DNA from: Opeltia flavorubescens | Taxonomy: Eukaryota; Ascomycota; Lecanoromycetes; Teloschistales; Teloschistaceae | Direction: 5' to 3' | Length of the DNA: 64,000 nucleotides | NCBI GenBank assembly: GCA_000442125.1 | Contig: KE546980.1 | Coordinates: forward strand, 1,393,529-1,457,528 | In this document: positions 1-13,100 of the stretch, piece after piece | How the letters are laid out: each line of letters opens with the position of its first letter | Numbering within the stretch: the stretch's first letter is position 1 | Translations under genes and position numbers: made by a program | The notes under the pieces: generated by a model | The model's database searches: none | Told to the model about the DNA's origin: nothing | Seen by the model: only the letters and a program-made list of their open reading frames with translations

Positions 1-413
1 AGTTCTTGTAAGGTCCAGCCCCTCGTAAACCACGACGACTTGCGGAAAGACTCTAGGTCCAGAGTTCGAGATGATGAAGATCCGTTTGACCAAACATCGG
101 CAAGGTAAACATAGCACACCTCGGCATTTCTGTACCATCGATACATCGAGTTAATGGCCTCACTCAATTCTGCGCTGCTCTTCTTGTCAATGCAGCACGT
201 ATCAATCCATACCCAATCAAATTTATCTTTTAACGCTCGCTTGCAGCATCCATCGATCTTGGCATAGCCTTTTCGTTCCTTCTGAATTCCTTTTTCGAAA
301 TCTTGAAAGGTTGCTTCATCGGAGCCCCAGCGATGTGAGAGAATGGCATATGGAGGAATCTCAGAGTCGTAAAACTCGCGGAACTCAAGGGCTCTAGAAT
401 GAAGGAGTCGCAT
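1..413 (-). CDS. HET-domain protein, 5' end only
   Basis: The minus strand is open from an ATG at 413 to the window edge (137 codons and running on). It shows the ordered landmarks of the heterokaryon-incompatibility (HET) domain. YAILSHRWG is near residue 26, YAKIDGCCKRA near residue 55, FDWVWIDTCCID near residue 70, then a Ser-Glu-Ala-Ile-Asn-Ser-Met-Tyr-Arg-Trp-Tyr stretch, then YVYLADV, and WFTRGWTLQEL at the edge. These match the conserved blocks of PF06985. HET proteins mediate non-self recognition and regulated cell death in Pezizomycotina; they act in the cytoplasm. The domain starts within the first 25 residues, as is usual for short HET proteins. The rest of the gene lies to the left, so length, downstream domains and intactness cannot be judged. 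No stop or frameshift is seen in the visible part. Confidence 0.9.
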   Translation of the reverse strand, partial: MRLLHSRALEFREFYDSEIPPYAILSHRWGSDEATFQDFEKGIQKERKGYAKIDGCCKRALKDKFDWVWIDTCCIDKKSSAELSEAINSMYRWYRNAEVCYVYLADVWSNGSSSSRTLDLESFRKSSWFTRGWTLQE

Positions 414-1623
414 AGTGTGAGAATACTCCGTATGATAGATAACTTGGATTGTGAATGGAAGGCTCTTTTGACTGTGTCGATGATTTTCGATTGTGAGAGG
501 TGGCGAATTATGATTGACGAAAGTGGACTGAGACGCAAGAGACGCTCGATTAGAGAAAGCGGTATGATCAAGCAGGACCCAGGATGGAGTGCTCTTTAGC
601 AGGTTGCCCCCTTAGACGTTTGATATCCTCGCTTCGAGGCTCCGTTCGATGGAATACAGTGATGCTCGTCTAAAGCCCATAGACGTAAACTCATACTCAG
701 TAAAGCCTAACATGAGTCTGCGAGTATGATCCAATAGCTCGAGATCCTGTCAGTCCAGAAGGTTTCTTGTCTCGCTGCGTTGGTAATGCTATCAGGATGC
801 CTACCGTCTGAGGAGATCTCGACGAGGCTGTGGATTTACCCCCTAGTCAATCTCGTGCATGATGACGTCACAGCTGAACGAAAGGCATCAGCTCTTGAGG
901 CATCTTAATCTTGCCACCACCACAGTACCCTTATTCCATACCTGATGATACCTGATATACATTGAAAGATTGCTTCAGTCTCCCATCTCTCGAGTGATTA
1001 CTAGAAATGAAATTGCATGCACAGCTTGACATCGGGTAGCTCATACCAAGCAATGAACTTGCATGCTGCTCGCCTCCCCATCCTCCAGCTAGCTCATGTT
1101 GAGTTGGCTGAACCGAGGGTCGCTGATAATATTCGTATTCGATAAGTAAAGGATTGCAGCGATCCGGTAGAGATGGCGATGGATGATCAAAGCGATGCTG
1201 AAATGAATAGATGTCGATGCTGGATTTGGATTAGGCAATTCTGTAATACTACACTACAAGAACGACACAAACTTCCTGGCACGATGATCAGTATTCAATC
1301 TACCAATTTTGTCGCTCGCCTGACACACGCTCGCCCTCCGAAACATTCGTCGAGGTGGAAGATGATTTATATCAGCAGAATACATCCTCTCGCATACAAT
1401 GTGAAATTAAAAGGAGATATCGAGGTTTGCTGGGAAATTTGACCGAGCAGCATGTCAGCCAGCAATGGAAGAATAAGATATGGGTTACTCGTTTGGTCCC
1501 GTCGAGAGTCGGCCATTTCAAGCGCCATAGCCAGATACACAACCAAGCCTTTAAAACATCCCGTGCCCAAACCTCATAATCACATAATCCCATAATTCAT
1601 ATACCTTTCCTACCGTGCAGTCT
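414..1623. other. intergenic, no gene seen
   Basis: About 1.2 kb between the HET gene, which reads left, and the 3' end of the MFS transporter. Only short overlapping open frames occur, with no recognisable domain and no intron pattern. The part next to 413 should hold the HET promoter. Confidence 0.5.
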
Positions 1624-4133
1624 TTACTCATCATGTCCCTTACCCATGTCCTGGAGCTCCTGTTCTACCTGTAATTTCTCGTCTAACCACCAACGATACA
1701 GAGGGGGCAGATTAAGAGCCCGTCGTAGGATATGATGTCTCCAGAACCATGGCAAGACTTCCTTGACCTGATATTTCGCATGCCGCCGCGTCGGCACACC
1801 GAAGACATAGTTCATCTCTTCCATGGTCGCGATCTGCTGCTCTGTGCCCGGGACGAAGAGCCATACGAGGATGAATGCTAGGGCGTCGAGGCCGCTATGC
1901 AGAAAAATGAATGAGCCGGGTGGAGAGGGGGGGCGGGTCAGGAGAGTATTGGGGGAGGGACGTACGCGAAGAGGCATAGGAGTCGCGTTTGACCGCGGTT
2001 GCGAATCAGGGATGGGACGCATAGATCTAGCACGCCGGCTCCTAGCCATACTACGCCTGAGGCCCATGCCATGCCGACTTCTGTACAACTTGTTAGTGTT
2101 TGTCAAGAAGATTTGACAGATACGGGCGATGCGAAGCGTACCTCTAAGTACTTGCGGGAACACCTCGGAGCTGTAGAGGAAAGGCACGACTCCTGCTCCG
2201 GGGCTGTATGCCTATACACGCTCGAAATTAGTACAAGGCATGTGATGATATTGCTACCTGATATGAAGGATTTGATGTCTAGTATAGTAGGACCATCGGG
2301 AATAAGAAAGTGACTCGGAGAACCTACAATGGTGTATAGTACTAAGAAAGCTTCCACAAGCCTGTGTTTTGGTGGATCGTGGGCTGAGAAGCTCAGAGCG
2401 GTGATGAGAAGGAATGGAAATATCAAAGCCAAGGAAAGCATAAGAAGCCATCTGCGGCCCTTGATATCGATATACAAATAGGCAATGAGTGAAGAACTGA
2501 CTATGTAAGCGCTAGCAATGTATAACAATGAACCATGGCTTACAGGAAGTTAACAATACCGAAGCAGAAGAATAGCCATAAGCTTGAAGTGTGTGTTTCC
2601 CCCCTACGTTGGCCATATTCCAATGTTGTCGAGGCGAGGAAGGCGAAGACATTAATCCCAGTCATCTGTTGAGCAAGCATGACCAAAGACGCTGCCAATG
2701 TTGCTCTGCGAGCGCGAGGAATCGTAAAGAGCTGCGTTATGCGGCGAGCGTAGCCAAGAGGGCTGATCTCTCGTTTGTAGATTTTGCGATCGAGGTATGG
2801 GATTTGATTCGGGAGATTGATGACATCCTTTGGCGTGCGCATGAAAAGGGTTGTCTCCACTTGCAGCTGTGCCCATATGAAGATCAGATCTCTTGCTGCC
2901 AACAGCGAGTTTTCCCGGAGACGTAATAGATTGCTGTACGCTTTGCAATATCGTTGCTTCTTGATCAGCCAACGCGGCGACTCTGACCCAACGAACACAA
3001 GAAACAGCAGCGCGATAGCGGGTATGAATGAGCTGAAGAGCTGAAAGCGCCAGCTGTCCGATTTAATGAGAGAAATGGCGCCCGATGCTGCGATACCTAG
3101 GCCGGTACCAGTTTGCCAGGACGTGAGGACTTGACCTTCTCCAGTCAGTTCCTGTTGTATGCATGTAAATTAGCAGAAGCAACGTACCTCGCAATCGAGC
3201 CGGCGAAACTTCAGATTCTGGGGAGAGGTTAGGTGATGTTAATGATGAGTGAAGATTGTTGTGCCCTCACCATATACCGGTATGACGGAGGATTTAGCTC
3301 CCATTCCAATTCCCAGAATACTTGTTGATCAGCAAGAAGAGTGACGGATGTTAGTGGTGCAATGCTTACAATCTGCAGGCAAACAAGCCTTGCCAGCTTC
3401 GGGCGAAATATTCCCCAATAGAAGCCGCAGCAGTGAACAGGGCTGCAGCAAATATCGCTCCTCGCCTTCCGACGAAGAGTTCAGTGAACGGATCACACAG
3501 GAATGCTCCAACAGAGCTGGCAGCAAAGTAGGCGATAGCGTTGGTTGCTGAGAAAATCCAAATGTGACTGGTCCGGCCCTGATCTGACCCGGAATTTCCA
3601 AAGTTTTTCCCAAGGTCGAGGTGAAATTCTTTTGGCCAGGTCTGATTTGCTCCAACAATAGCACCTTGAACCTAATATCCGTATTGAATTAGCACAACAA
3701 GGACCGTGCAAGCTGACATTGCTACAACCGAGTCAACTTTGGGGAAGAGTCCACTAACCCAACCTTGAACAACCGCACCAAGGAAACAGATGAGGAGGAT
3801 GATCTTGAGCTCCCTGCTTTCTGTCCAGATACTCGAGACCTTTTCCTTGTCCAGCGCTGCCTTTTCGACCTTGCTCAGACGACCGTTGGCCTCCTCCTCT
3901 TTTAGGAAGGCCTCTTTATCTCTTGCTAGACGGGCTCCGCGGATCAAGGTATCAAGGTCTACGAAATCAACCAGACGCGGATTATCGTGATAGAAAGTTT
4001 CAATGAGGGCCCTCAGGCGGTCTTCTGGTATGCGTCGCAAAGGATTTTCGACGAAAGCTAAGTCGTTGTCTTTTAGCAATCGCTCGAAAGGGATTGGATG
4101 TTCATTTGACGCTTCATGATGACTGCCGGCCAT
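1624..4133 (-). CDS. MFS sugar-porter-type transporter (669 aa, 9 exons)
   Basis: Hand-spliced model: 3726-4133, 3370-3671, 3271-3320, 3188-3217, 2544-3138, 2328-2496, 2142-2211, 1966-2080, 1624-1894. It gives 2010 bases with an unbroken frame and introns of 47-116 bases. A cytosolic N-terminus of about 110 residues includes an NPLRRIPEDRL motif, typical of the long-N-terminus hexose-transporter-like fungal clade. It precedes the usual 12 transmembrane segments. Sugar-porter signatures are present: SEVSPARLR after TM4, PRWL in the central loop, QQMTGINVF in TM7, GRR after TM8, PFLYSSEVFPQ in TM10 and FVPGTEQ after TM12. It should be a plasma-membrane proton symporter for a sugar or polyol; the substrate cannot be read from sequence. 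The least certain junctions are the two around the tiny exon 3188-3217 and the first intron. The first ATG at 4133 is used because it opens the conserved N-terminal region. Confidence 0.85.
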
Positions 4134-4935
4134 TGTCTATCCTCGCCTAGAGACGATTGTGCTGGGTGACGACGGAGGTCTTCTGGTAACCGGAGTGTGA
4201 TTCCAATATTAGAGTAGTGAAAAAGGTTGCGCGGAGCATAAAGGACTTTAAAAATGCACGATCAGGATAGGTTGATTCAGCCTCGTCCAGGAAATGCGCC
4301 TCATCCTGTTGATCTGCTACATGGGACCAATGCGGGTGGCTCCCGTACATCCAATTCACTTAAGCTGAAAGTAAAACAGGATGAACTCTTTTCAGCCTCA
4401 TGGGATCTTGAACTGTGTGGTCGTACATAACAACTGTCCCCATTATATACGGTCAGTCATGCCGACGTCACATACAATTATAGGGTTTCTTCTGCAGCCA
4501 AGGAATACGGTGCACGAAGGAGGAAATGGTTCCGAGTCAGAGATAGCGAGGCTGAGGCATGGACGCAAGACGGCTGCAGGATTTGTCGCTGTTACTGCCA
4601 TATGGCAACTTTAAAACGTAGGTGTGTTTGATTCTTCAACGGGTCGTTCTCAAGGTGGAGCTGATTCTTCCATGGACAGAATCCGCTGGGGTAACTAGAG
4701 CTGACGACAGCGGGATGATGAGGGGGCTGTGGTGGTAGTAACGGTGGGGTGCGGGCTGCGGGGCGAGGGGACGAGGATGGATGGCGATTTGATGGGCATC
4801 CTGCGTTAGAACCTGAACGGTCGCGCACATTGCTTCGGCTCCAAGATTGCTTTACTCTATGATGTGAGAGCGAGAAATTCGATATTGTCGTCTGAATCTA
4901 TTTGTCCGTCGATAGCAGACAACAAATTGCCGAGG
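4134..4935. promoter_or_regulatory. divergent intergenic region
   Basis: About 800 bases between the divergent starts of the MFS transporter and the ankyrin gene. It must hold both promoters. I see no convincing TATA box, motif or conserved small gene. Confidence 0.35.
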
Positions 4936-6292
4936 ATGGACGGTGCTGGTTCGTCACTACGTCATTTGAGCCTCAAGTAAAACCTAAGGTACTAATTCTC
5001 CTCTCAGCGAGCGTCATCACCATCATTTCTGCGACCTGGGACCTTGCTAAAACTGTCAAGGAGCTCGTAGAACGTGTTAGGCAACGATATGAGAATGCGA
5101 GAGAGCTGGAAGGTCGACTGGAGACTCTCACCACCATACTCAGCGAGGCAAGGGAACTCTACGCACGAGATCGAAATGGCGGCCAATCCTATCCACGCGA
5201 ACAGATCCTTCGGCAAGCCGTCAAACAGCTTGTCGAACGTTGCGGCGATGACCTCAAGAAGTTTGAAGAAGATTTGAAGAAGCTAGTTGATGAGGGGAAC
5301 TGGTTGGAGCTTGCTTGGAGACAGCATACGGTCGGCCCTCAGCTCACCCGGATCGAGAACTCCATATCATCACATCACCAGCGATTGTCGATGCTTGTGG
5401 AGCTTGTTCAAGGGTCAGTCGCCACTCTCTCCTGACTAGAAAGCTTGGTGGAATGAAGGCTAATTGTGATCTCTCACACAGGGAACAGCTGAACAGAATC
5501 GAGGCTATGCAGTCACAGGTTATCGAAATGCTTAGGATACTCACAAACAACACCACCGGAGCTCCACTAGTACCATCAAACGACGATCAGGCGGCCGACA
5601 CCACCGATTCGATGGTTTCTCGAGTCGCGGCCCTGATAGGAGAAGGGCAGACAGACGCCATGGCCAGTGATGGAGATAGAGAAAGTCAAGGCAACCAAGA
5701 ACGCAACAACAATGGGATTTCGTTACTGAAAGCTATCGAGGACGGATCTCACGACGATTTCGAATCACTCCTACGTGATGGTACTACAAGTTTGAATGAG
5801 AAGGACACTAAGGAGAGGACTCCATTGCTACTCGCAGCACACCTGGATAAAGGGGATATGCTCAGTATGCTGTTAGTTGAGGATACCAACACGAATGATC
5901 AAAATTCTACAAGTATCCTGGTTCCATGGGATGAACCCGCTAACGTCACCTCCGCCTCCCACTCCTCCGGTCACGGCGGTTATGACGAGGATACAATCAC
6001 CAATCGTCGTGAGATAGATCTAACAGCTAGGGACAGTGACGGCAGGACAGCTCTTCATTATTGCGCAGAGTTTGACCTGCGCGATCAAGCAAAGTTTTTG
6101 CTGGATCACGACGTCGATGTCAATGCTCATGACAACGGCAATTTCACTCCTCTTTACTTTGCCGTGAGGGACCGCAATTTTCGTGCTACAGAGCTGCTGT
6201 TGTCGAGAGGAGCATCAACTGACTTTGAATGGCCCGAACCAACATCGGCCGAGATCACAACCCTACTGGAGAAACATTCCAATAATGGGTAG
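4936..6292 (+). CDS. ankyrin protein with STAND-type fungal N-terminus (409 aa)
   Basis: Model: 4936-4948, 5008-5413, 5482-6292, giving 1230 bases in frame. The long frame beginning near 4902 has no upstream ATG. A 13-base first exon ending at a GTTCGT donor supplies the start and gives the N-terminus MDGAASVITIISATWDLAK, typical of the hydrophobic first helix of fungal N-terminal domains found on STAND/NLR proteins. Residues 1-150 form helices rich in charged heptads (ELVERV, LEGRLETL, KKFEEDLKKL). A polar linker follows. Ankyrin repeats occupy about residues 230-400, for example TPLLLAAHLDKGDMLSMLL, DGRTALHYCAEFDLRDQAKF and FTPLYFAVRDRNFRATELL. There is no NTPase module, so this is a short adaptor-like architecture, not a full NLR. 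Such proteins are thought to act in protein-protein signalling; the ligand is unknown. The non-consensus first donor makes the start the weakest part. Confidence 0.72.
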
Positions 6293-7820
6293 TTGACATG
6301 AAGAGCTTAGCTGCAACCTTGTGGATCGGGTACAAGATGTTTCAAATGCCACCACAGTTGACAGATTTCCCCCTACCCCAAGGAGATAAAGAAATAGATC
6401 GATTGATTATCCCCTGATCCACTGAGGCGCTGCAACACCTAATTCCAAAACTGGTTTGGTCTTCCGTCGCATCATGATGCAAGTGCTCCTGCCATCGTCT
6501 TCGAGAGTGACAAGACAGTATCTTTGCTGTTCCTACACTTTCTACTCGGCAGTGTTGCAGTCGTCACGATACCTCGTTACTACCTATCACAACCACTTAC
6601 TCTGTGCAGCAATTTTGACATCTAAATACCCAGTACATTTGTCATTTATGCTGGAGAACTTTGGCTGGTTCACATAATCACGGAAGCCCACCATTGACAA
6701 GGGATCTCTTTGCTAGACCTGTTTTCCAGAACTCGGCGACGGTCCTCTTATTTGCGAATCTACAACTTCGGCAACGAGACTTTAATCTCGGTCACGAAAC
6801 TCCGACTCGCTACGTGAGGTCATTCATCGTATGGGGATGTAATAGAGGCAGGAGGTGCATGATCGTGCATTCGTCTGCGGGAGTGGGACATTGATATCCT
6901 AACGTAGGGTTTTACGACAGTAGAGATGGTATCGATCTCGGTACAATAGCGAGTCAAGTTAGTTATCTTAGCCTCCAAAATAAAAAAAGTTCTCTTTATT
7001 TAACATGGGCGATACCCCGTAGCTAGCCCATTATATTTAAAGCGTTCCATTAGAGCGCGATCGATGCGGGAAATGAGAACTACTAATGCCAAGCTTCAGG
7101 GTCTGGGTCCAGGGTCTCGGATTACCCGAGGTGCAGCGCGCTAATGAGCTTGGCATACTCAGGGTCTGGATCCCTCGCACCTCAAAGTTTCTTTTATGCT
7201 CTTCACTTCGCTCTTCAATCGTTGAGATGGCGTCACCTCAGAATGACGGAACGTGTCAAGCGTTTACTCTTCCTAATAGTTTAATTGTAGAAGAAGACGA
7301 TGCGGCGGTCCTAGGTCTCATCCACGATTATGGACGGAGCAACACCCGCTTCCTAGACAGCCGCAGCAGTCTCGTACCGGTCATTAGAACCTGCTGTTTT
7401 GGCCGCTCAAGGACGGATCAGAATAAACCTCGAGCTTCCTTTCAATTAAGCGATGATCGGTCGATCTTGCCGCTAGATCTAGGTCTCTGTGCATCATACG
7501 GAGGACAGCTCAACCACTTCTCCCAGAGAGGGATCACTTACTGCAATCGAGGAATCCTGCACCCTCCAACTTACGTCCTCGTATCCTACCTATTCACACC
7601 TGATGACATGACGGCCGCCAAGTGATAACATGACTGCGTTGGCTCTCTAATCTTCCAGGGTCTACTTGCTCGGGTGGCTTAGGCCCACGCGTTCGATCAT
7701 TACTTCCAGAGTCCGGTCCGGACCCCTTTCCCTCTATCCTTGATTTTTCATTCCTTATCCTTGTCCCTAAATTATCTCACTCCATCTAGTCCTACAAACT
7801 ATCATATCGCCGAAACCAGC
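6293..7820. other. intergenic; direct repeat AGGGTCTGG near 7100-7165
   Basis: About 1.5 kb with no convincing gene. An ATG-initiated 179-codon frame (7086-7625) has no recognisable domain, ordinary composition and no intron signals, so I leave it unannotated. Short direct repeats of the AGGGTCTGG/TCC type occur within 7097-7172. The last 100 bases before 7821 are CT-rich, typical of a fungal 5' leader for the desaturase. Confidence 0.4.
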
Positions 7821-9707
7821 ATGCATACACCTAAAATCTACACAAGGAACGACATTGAGGGTTTGATCGCAGCTGGTGGTATCATTGTTGTTCACCAGGA
7901 CCATGTCCTCCGACTTAATCATTGGCTCGACAAACACCCGGGTGGACGTCTTGTCATTCAGCACATGGTGGGGAGAGATGCCACAGACGAGATCTCCATG
8001 TAACTACCATTCCACCTCCTGGCTTACTACCCTTTCACACTTCTTCTGTAAGCAAGGTAAGTTGAAGTCCTGCCAATCTTGCTCGGCAGGGCATGTTGCT
8101 GCGTAGCCTTGGCTAACTCCTCTCGCGCACTCACAGCTACCACCGTCCTGATGTGATTCGTACCATGGCTCGCTACCGGATTGGACGAGTCTCCGGAACA
8201 TGGTCCAACTTCACACCCCCGATAAGAGGAGGGAATTTTTCAAAGGCTACAACCGAGACATCGCCGATTGCAGTTGACACTTCATCCCCCCACGCGGAAG
8301 CTCTCTCCAAATTCTACAACCCCGAGGGTCCTACATCACGAACCAAAGCCTTCGCCAATCCATCGTGCTCCCCTCAAGATGATGTGCATGGCGGCAGGAG
8401 CGCCACCTCGGGGGTGGTAACAAGAGAGCCTGACAATGCGAGAGTGGTGAAGCAAGCACTTGAAGACGAGATGGATCTATTTCCGCCTCTTGACAGCAAG
8501 ACACAGCAAGCCATCATCCAAAAGTATCGAGACCTCCACGATAGAATCAAGACCGAGGGCTACTACGCTTGCCGGTATGGAGAATACGCAAAGGAACTTG
8601 CACGATATCTCAGCATATTCGCATTGTTCATTGTCACCTTAAGAGCTGAATGGTACATGACATCAGCGGGTCTCCTGGGATTGTTTTGGGTATGCCATAT
8701 CGTTGGAAAGCTGGACATGAGCAGCTGGCTGACCTTGTACAGCATCAGATCATGTTCACAGCGCATGATGCCGGGCATCAAGGCATATCCCACAACTTCA
8801 TCATCGACACACTGGTCGGGATATTCATTGCGGATCTCTGTTGTGGCTTATCGATGGGCTGGTGGAAAAGTAGCCACAATGTCCATCACCTTGTCACCAA
8901 CCATCATGTAAGCACTCCGACATCCCTTGTCGATCATTCATACTGATCGCTGTAACACAGGAACATGACCCGGACATACAGAATGCNCCGATCTTTGCAA
9001 CATCACCTTCGTTCCTTGCGAGCTTCCACTCCAGCTATTATGATTTCACGTTCATGTGGGATCGAGTGGCGGAATTTGCCATACCATACCAGCGCTATAC
9101 CTACTATCCTATCATGGGTATCNCCCGATTCAACCTCTATCTTCTGTCTTGGTTGCACCTACTCTCATCTCGTTCGACTACCCTCGGCGCTGCGGCATGG
9201 ACTCGTCCGACTGAAATTTGCTTCATGCTGGTATACTGGTTCTTATTCGGGTACTGCCTCGTGTGGCGAAGCATCCCAACCTGGACCCTCCGCATCATGT
9301 TCGTCTTGGTCTCCCATATTATTACGATGCCGTTGCATGTGCAGATCACCCTGTCGCATTGGTCGATGTCAACGAGCGATTTTGGAGAGGCAGAGAGCTT
9401 TCCTCAACACCAACTCCGCACCACGATGGATGTCGAGTGTCCAGCCTGGCTGGATTTCATCCACGGAGGCCTGCAATTTCAGGCTGTGCATCATCTCTTT
9501 CCTGGGGTGCCTCGTCACAACCTCCGACGTCTGCAACAACTGGTGATTCAGTTCTCCGAGGAAACGAACATTCGGTACAAGAGATTGGGGTTCGTGGCAG
9601 GGAACAAAGATGTGCTGGGCAAATTGGGAGAAGTGGCAGGTCAGCTGGAAATGATGATCAAATGTCAGAAACACATGGCGGAGACAGGGGAGAGTGGATT
9701 GCATTGA
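7821..9707 (+). CDS. cytochrome b5-fused delta-8 sphingolipid desaturase (547 aa)
   Basis: Model: 7821-7999, 8137-8689, 8743-8907, 8961-9707, giving 1644 bases in frame. A cytochrome b5 domain opens the protein, with the haem motif HPGG near residue 39. A membrane fatty-acid desaturase domain follows, with all three histidine boxes: HDAGH at about 252-256, HNVHH at about 289-293, and the variant third box QAVHH near 473-477. The Gln in the third box together with an N-terminal b5 domain is the hallmark of front-end and sphingolipid desaturases. In fungi this architecture is the delta-8 sphingolipid desaturase, which introduces the E-8 double bond into the long-chain base of glucosylceramides at the ER. 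Two ambiguous bases (8987, 9123) fall in exon 4 at codon-neutral positions and do not break the frame. A charged, low-conservation linker of about 80 residues sits between the b5 and desaturase parts. Confidence 0.9.
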
Positions 9708-10198
9708 GACTGCTGTTATGCGAAGCATTGGAGGTGTTTGCGGGTGTATTTGTATAGTATTGTTCTTGATAGGCTGCAAAGCCGAGGCTCATACATGGGA
9801 TGATGGGAGCATATAGACAAGTATGGAGATGGCGTTGTAGAGTAGAATATTTTTACACATCCGAGTCTATCTCTGTTATGTCCAATTCCCCTGACTAAGA
9901 TTGCTCACCCCGCAAGTGCCACCTATGAAAGTGATCGACAAAGCGAAGAATACCAGCCGCTCCGCGCTAGCTTCATCGAGCCAGGAAATTTCCCTGTTAA
10001 GGTTGACGAAGTCGCCCCATCGATCTTAGCGGCCGCTCTAGATCTCCCCCGGACCGCGGAGTCGATGAAGTCTTACAGCCATCCTGATTTCAACGTCCTC
10101 TTTCCTCTTCCTCTGTCACGGCGGCGTTTCAATGGCGAGACTTCGACGTAGTACCAGACTATCGGCAGAGAGTGGCCGACGCGCTTGCATCCTGTAAG
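9708..10198. other. short intergenic region
   Basis: About 490 bases between the desaturase stop and the kinase ATG, on the same strand. It holds the desaturase 3' end and the kinase promoter. The kinase frame stays open upstream to about 10172 but without an ATG. Confidence 0.4.
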
Positions 10199-13100
10199 AT
10201 GGAGATGGATGCAGGTATGGCGTCGCCACGCCGACTCGATCCACAGTGGGATGCAGGCTTGATTGCAGCTTCAATCGCCGTCTCTCTGCTCGGAGCTTTC
10301 ACATCCACCCAGCTCATGTGCCAAGCCCGCATGTCAATGCGCTTTTCCAGTGTTCTGGTATGGACTGCTCTCGGCAGTCTTACCTTTGGGTTCTGCTCCA
10401 TCTGGTGTCTCCACTTTGTCGCTATGCTGGCATGCAAGCTCGACCTTAGGATTGGTATCAACGCGCCTTTGACTATTGCCAGCGCATTTCTGGCTGTCTT
10501 CTTTACCTTTCTAGCTTTGGCCTCGGACTTGCTTTGCGATAGGTACAGGCAGAATAAACGGAGACGTCGTCGCCGCCATTCGAAGATACAGAGCTCCTAC
10601 AAGGATGGACCTATGGACCAAGATAGCTCGGAGCCGCTACTACCCATGACCCGTGAGAGCGAGGATGCCGCCTACGCCGAGCTGTTACCGGATGATTCCG
10701 ACACACCAGACGAGCACAGACTTTCGACAGAAGAACTTGATAGTCACAGCCCGTCACTCTCAACTGCAAGGACCAAGGTGCCAGACTATTCCAGGAATGA
10801 TGACTTCACGCTCAATGGGCGCCGCAACTCTTCTGTCGGCAGTGTCTCGTCGAGACGATCATCAACATTCACAGGAACCAGTCAGAGCTCCAATGGACTT
10901 CGCGATATCTTACATATGGCCTTCCAGTCTACTGCACCTGCCAAGAATGCCTTCGTCGCCACCGGCGAGAGACTGTACTCTGGCTGTACAATCAAAAATA
11001 TTTCCAAGGGCTTCTTGTGGTCACTCGCCATCACTTCGATGCATTATGTCGGAATCCTGGCTTTACGAGTTCCTCAGGGCTACGTCGTCTTCCATCCTGG
11101 ACTTGTGGTCCTGTCAGCTCTGATCAGCTGGATTGTCTGTCTTGTGGGCTGCATCTTAATGTCAAAGATCGAGACACACTTGACCCAACAGCTCCTGTTT
11201 GCTGCCGTCGCCAGCACTGGGGTAGCCGCTATGCATTTCACCGGTAAATCTCCCTTGCGAATACTTGATCGGAAAGCTAAACGTTGTTCTAGGTATGGCT
11301 GCTGTAACTTTTTACTCTACAGCATCACCTTCTCGTGACCGAGGTTACCCCCCAGCCTTGGCCGTCGCCATTGTAAGCATTGCCATAACGACCTGCATGG
11401 TGGCCAATTTCTTACTGGCTCACGTTGCAACCATCTCGCGCAATAAGCTTGCCGAGATCGTCTGGACACGTAAAACTCTATGGCGAACCATTGCGCAAAA
11501 GGAAAATGCCGAAGCTGCTGCGGCGGCGAGGAGTGACTTCATTGCTTCAGCTTCCCACGAAATCCGAACACCTCTTCATCATCTGCAAGGCTATAGTGAT
11601 TTGCTATCTCGGACCGAGCTGACCGAGGAGGGACGTATGCTTTTGTTTGCCATTCAGCATGCGACGAAGACGCTGTCACTGAGTAAGTTGTTTCCCTTCT
11701 GGTGGACTAGAAATCTTCGGCATGTGGTGCATCATTTCCTCCACTCTATCAGAAACCATGAAGAATAGACTGGTGCCGTCAAAAAAGCTTCGTCGCTAAT
11801 TTCGTTGTAGTCACCAACAATGTCCTTGACTGGTCTAAGCTAGAGAGAGATTCAGAAGCCATCTGCCGTCCGATATATCTCGACATGAGGACCGTGTGTG
11901 AATCCATCCTGATGCTCCTACCCCACCGAGATGACGAAGGAGAAGTTGAGCTTATGGTTGTGGTATCACCTGACGTACCTAACTCGCTTTTTCTTGATGA
12001 GACTTACATCCAGCGAATTCTGATGAACTTGCTTTCGAACGCACTCAAATTCACGAGTAGCGGCTATATACTGCTCCTCGTCGAAATTCAAGGTGGTAAT
12101 CTTGTGGCCACTGTGAAAGATACTGGATATGGCATACCCTCGTCCTTCCTGCCAGATTTGTTCGAACCTTTCAAACAAGCCCAGACACGCGGAACCCAGC
12201 GGGGAACGGGCTTGGGATTAAGTATCATCAAACAACTGCTACACAAGATGCAAGGCTCAATCGATGTGGACAGCAAGCACATTAGTAGTCCGGGAGTGGA
12301 ACGTGAAGATTGTGGGAGTGTTTTCACCATCACCATACCAGTTTCATTACCCGAGTCAGCCCGTCAAGGGTCGCTCCCTGCAGCCTATCCGCCAGAAGTC
12401 GCTATTCTTCAGGATGAGAACGAAAACGCGGCACAGAGTACCATCGGTTTATGCACGGCATGGAAGACATTCGGTTATGACGTTACTGTTGTTCACGACC
12501 TTTCTGAGCTTCGAGGCCGTGAATGGAAATATTTGTGGGTAGACCTGTGGCTTCTGCAACGAGATCCACCATTATTAGAAAGGTTGGTAGAGCACGACGA
12601 ATGGACTATTCTGGTCCCGTACGATGATCAAGAAATGCTACAACGCGTTCCAAAGATTCTATCAACGGCTCATTTTGCGCCAATACCTAAACCGCTTTTA
12701 TGGCATTCTTTCGAGCAACGAATAGCTGCAGCACGCGAACCAGGCAATAATCCAATTGCCGCGAAGGGTGTTCGATTCGCAACAAACGTCGATGTTGTCG
12801 ATAACGATGGTAGGCAAAGTACTCAAGATCAACTGTTCGTCAAGCGAGGACTGGTCCTCTTAGTCGAAGATAATCCTGTAAGACCATGAACCTAGTTCTC
12901 GTGACACCCTTTGCTAAAACATGAGTACAGATCAACCAAAAGCTCGGCCGCAAAATGCTAACCTCGCTCCACTACGACGTCATCTCCGCAGAAGACGGCG
13001 AGCAAGCTATCGAGAAAATCCTAGAACACGATGAAGAAGTCGATATCATCCTCATGGATCAGTCTATGCCACGGAAAGATGGCATCGCAGCGACACAGGA

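Noticed and set aside
7086-7625. 179-codon ATG frame on the plus strand
   Set aside because: No recognisable domain, no intron signals and Arg/Ser-rich chance-like composition over repeats; length alone is not enough.
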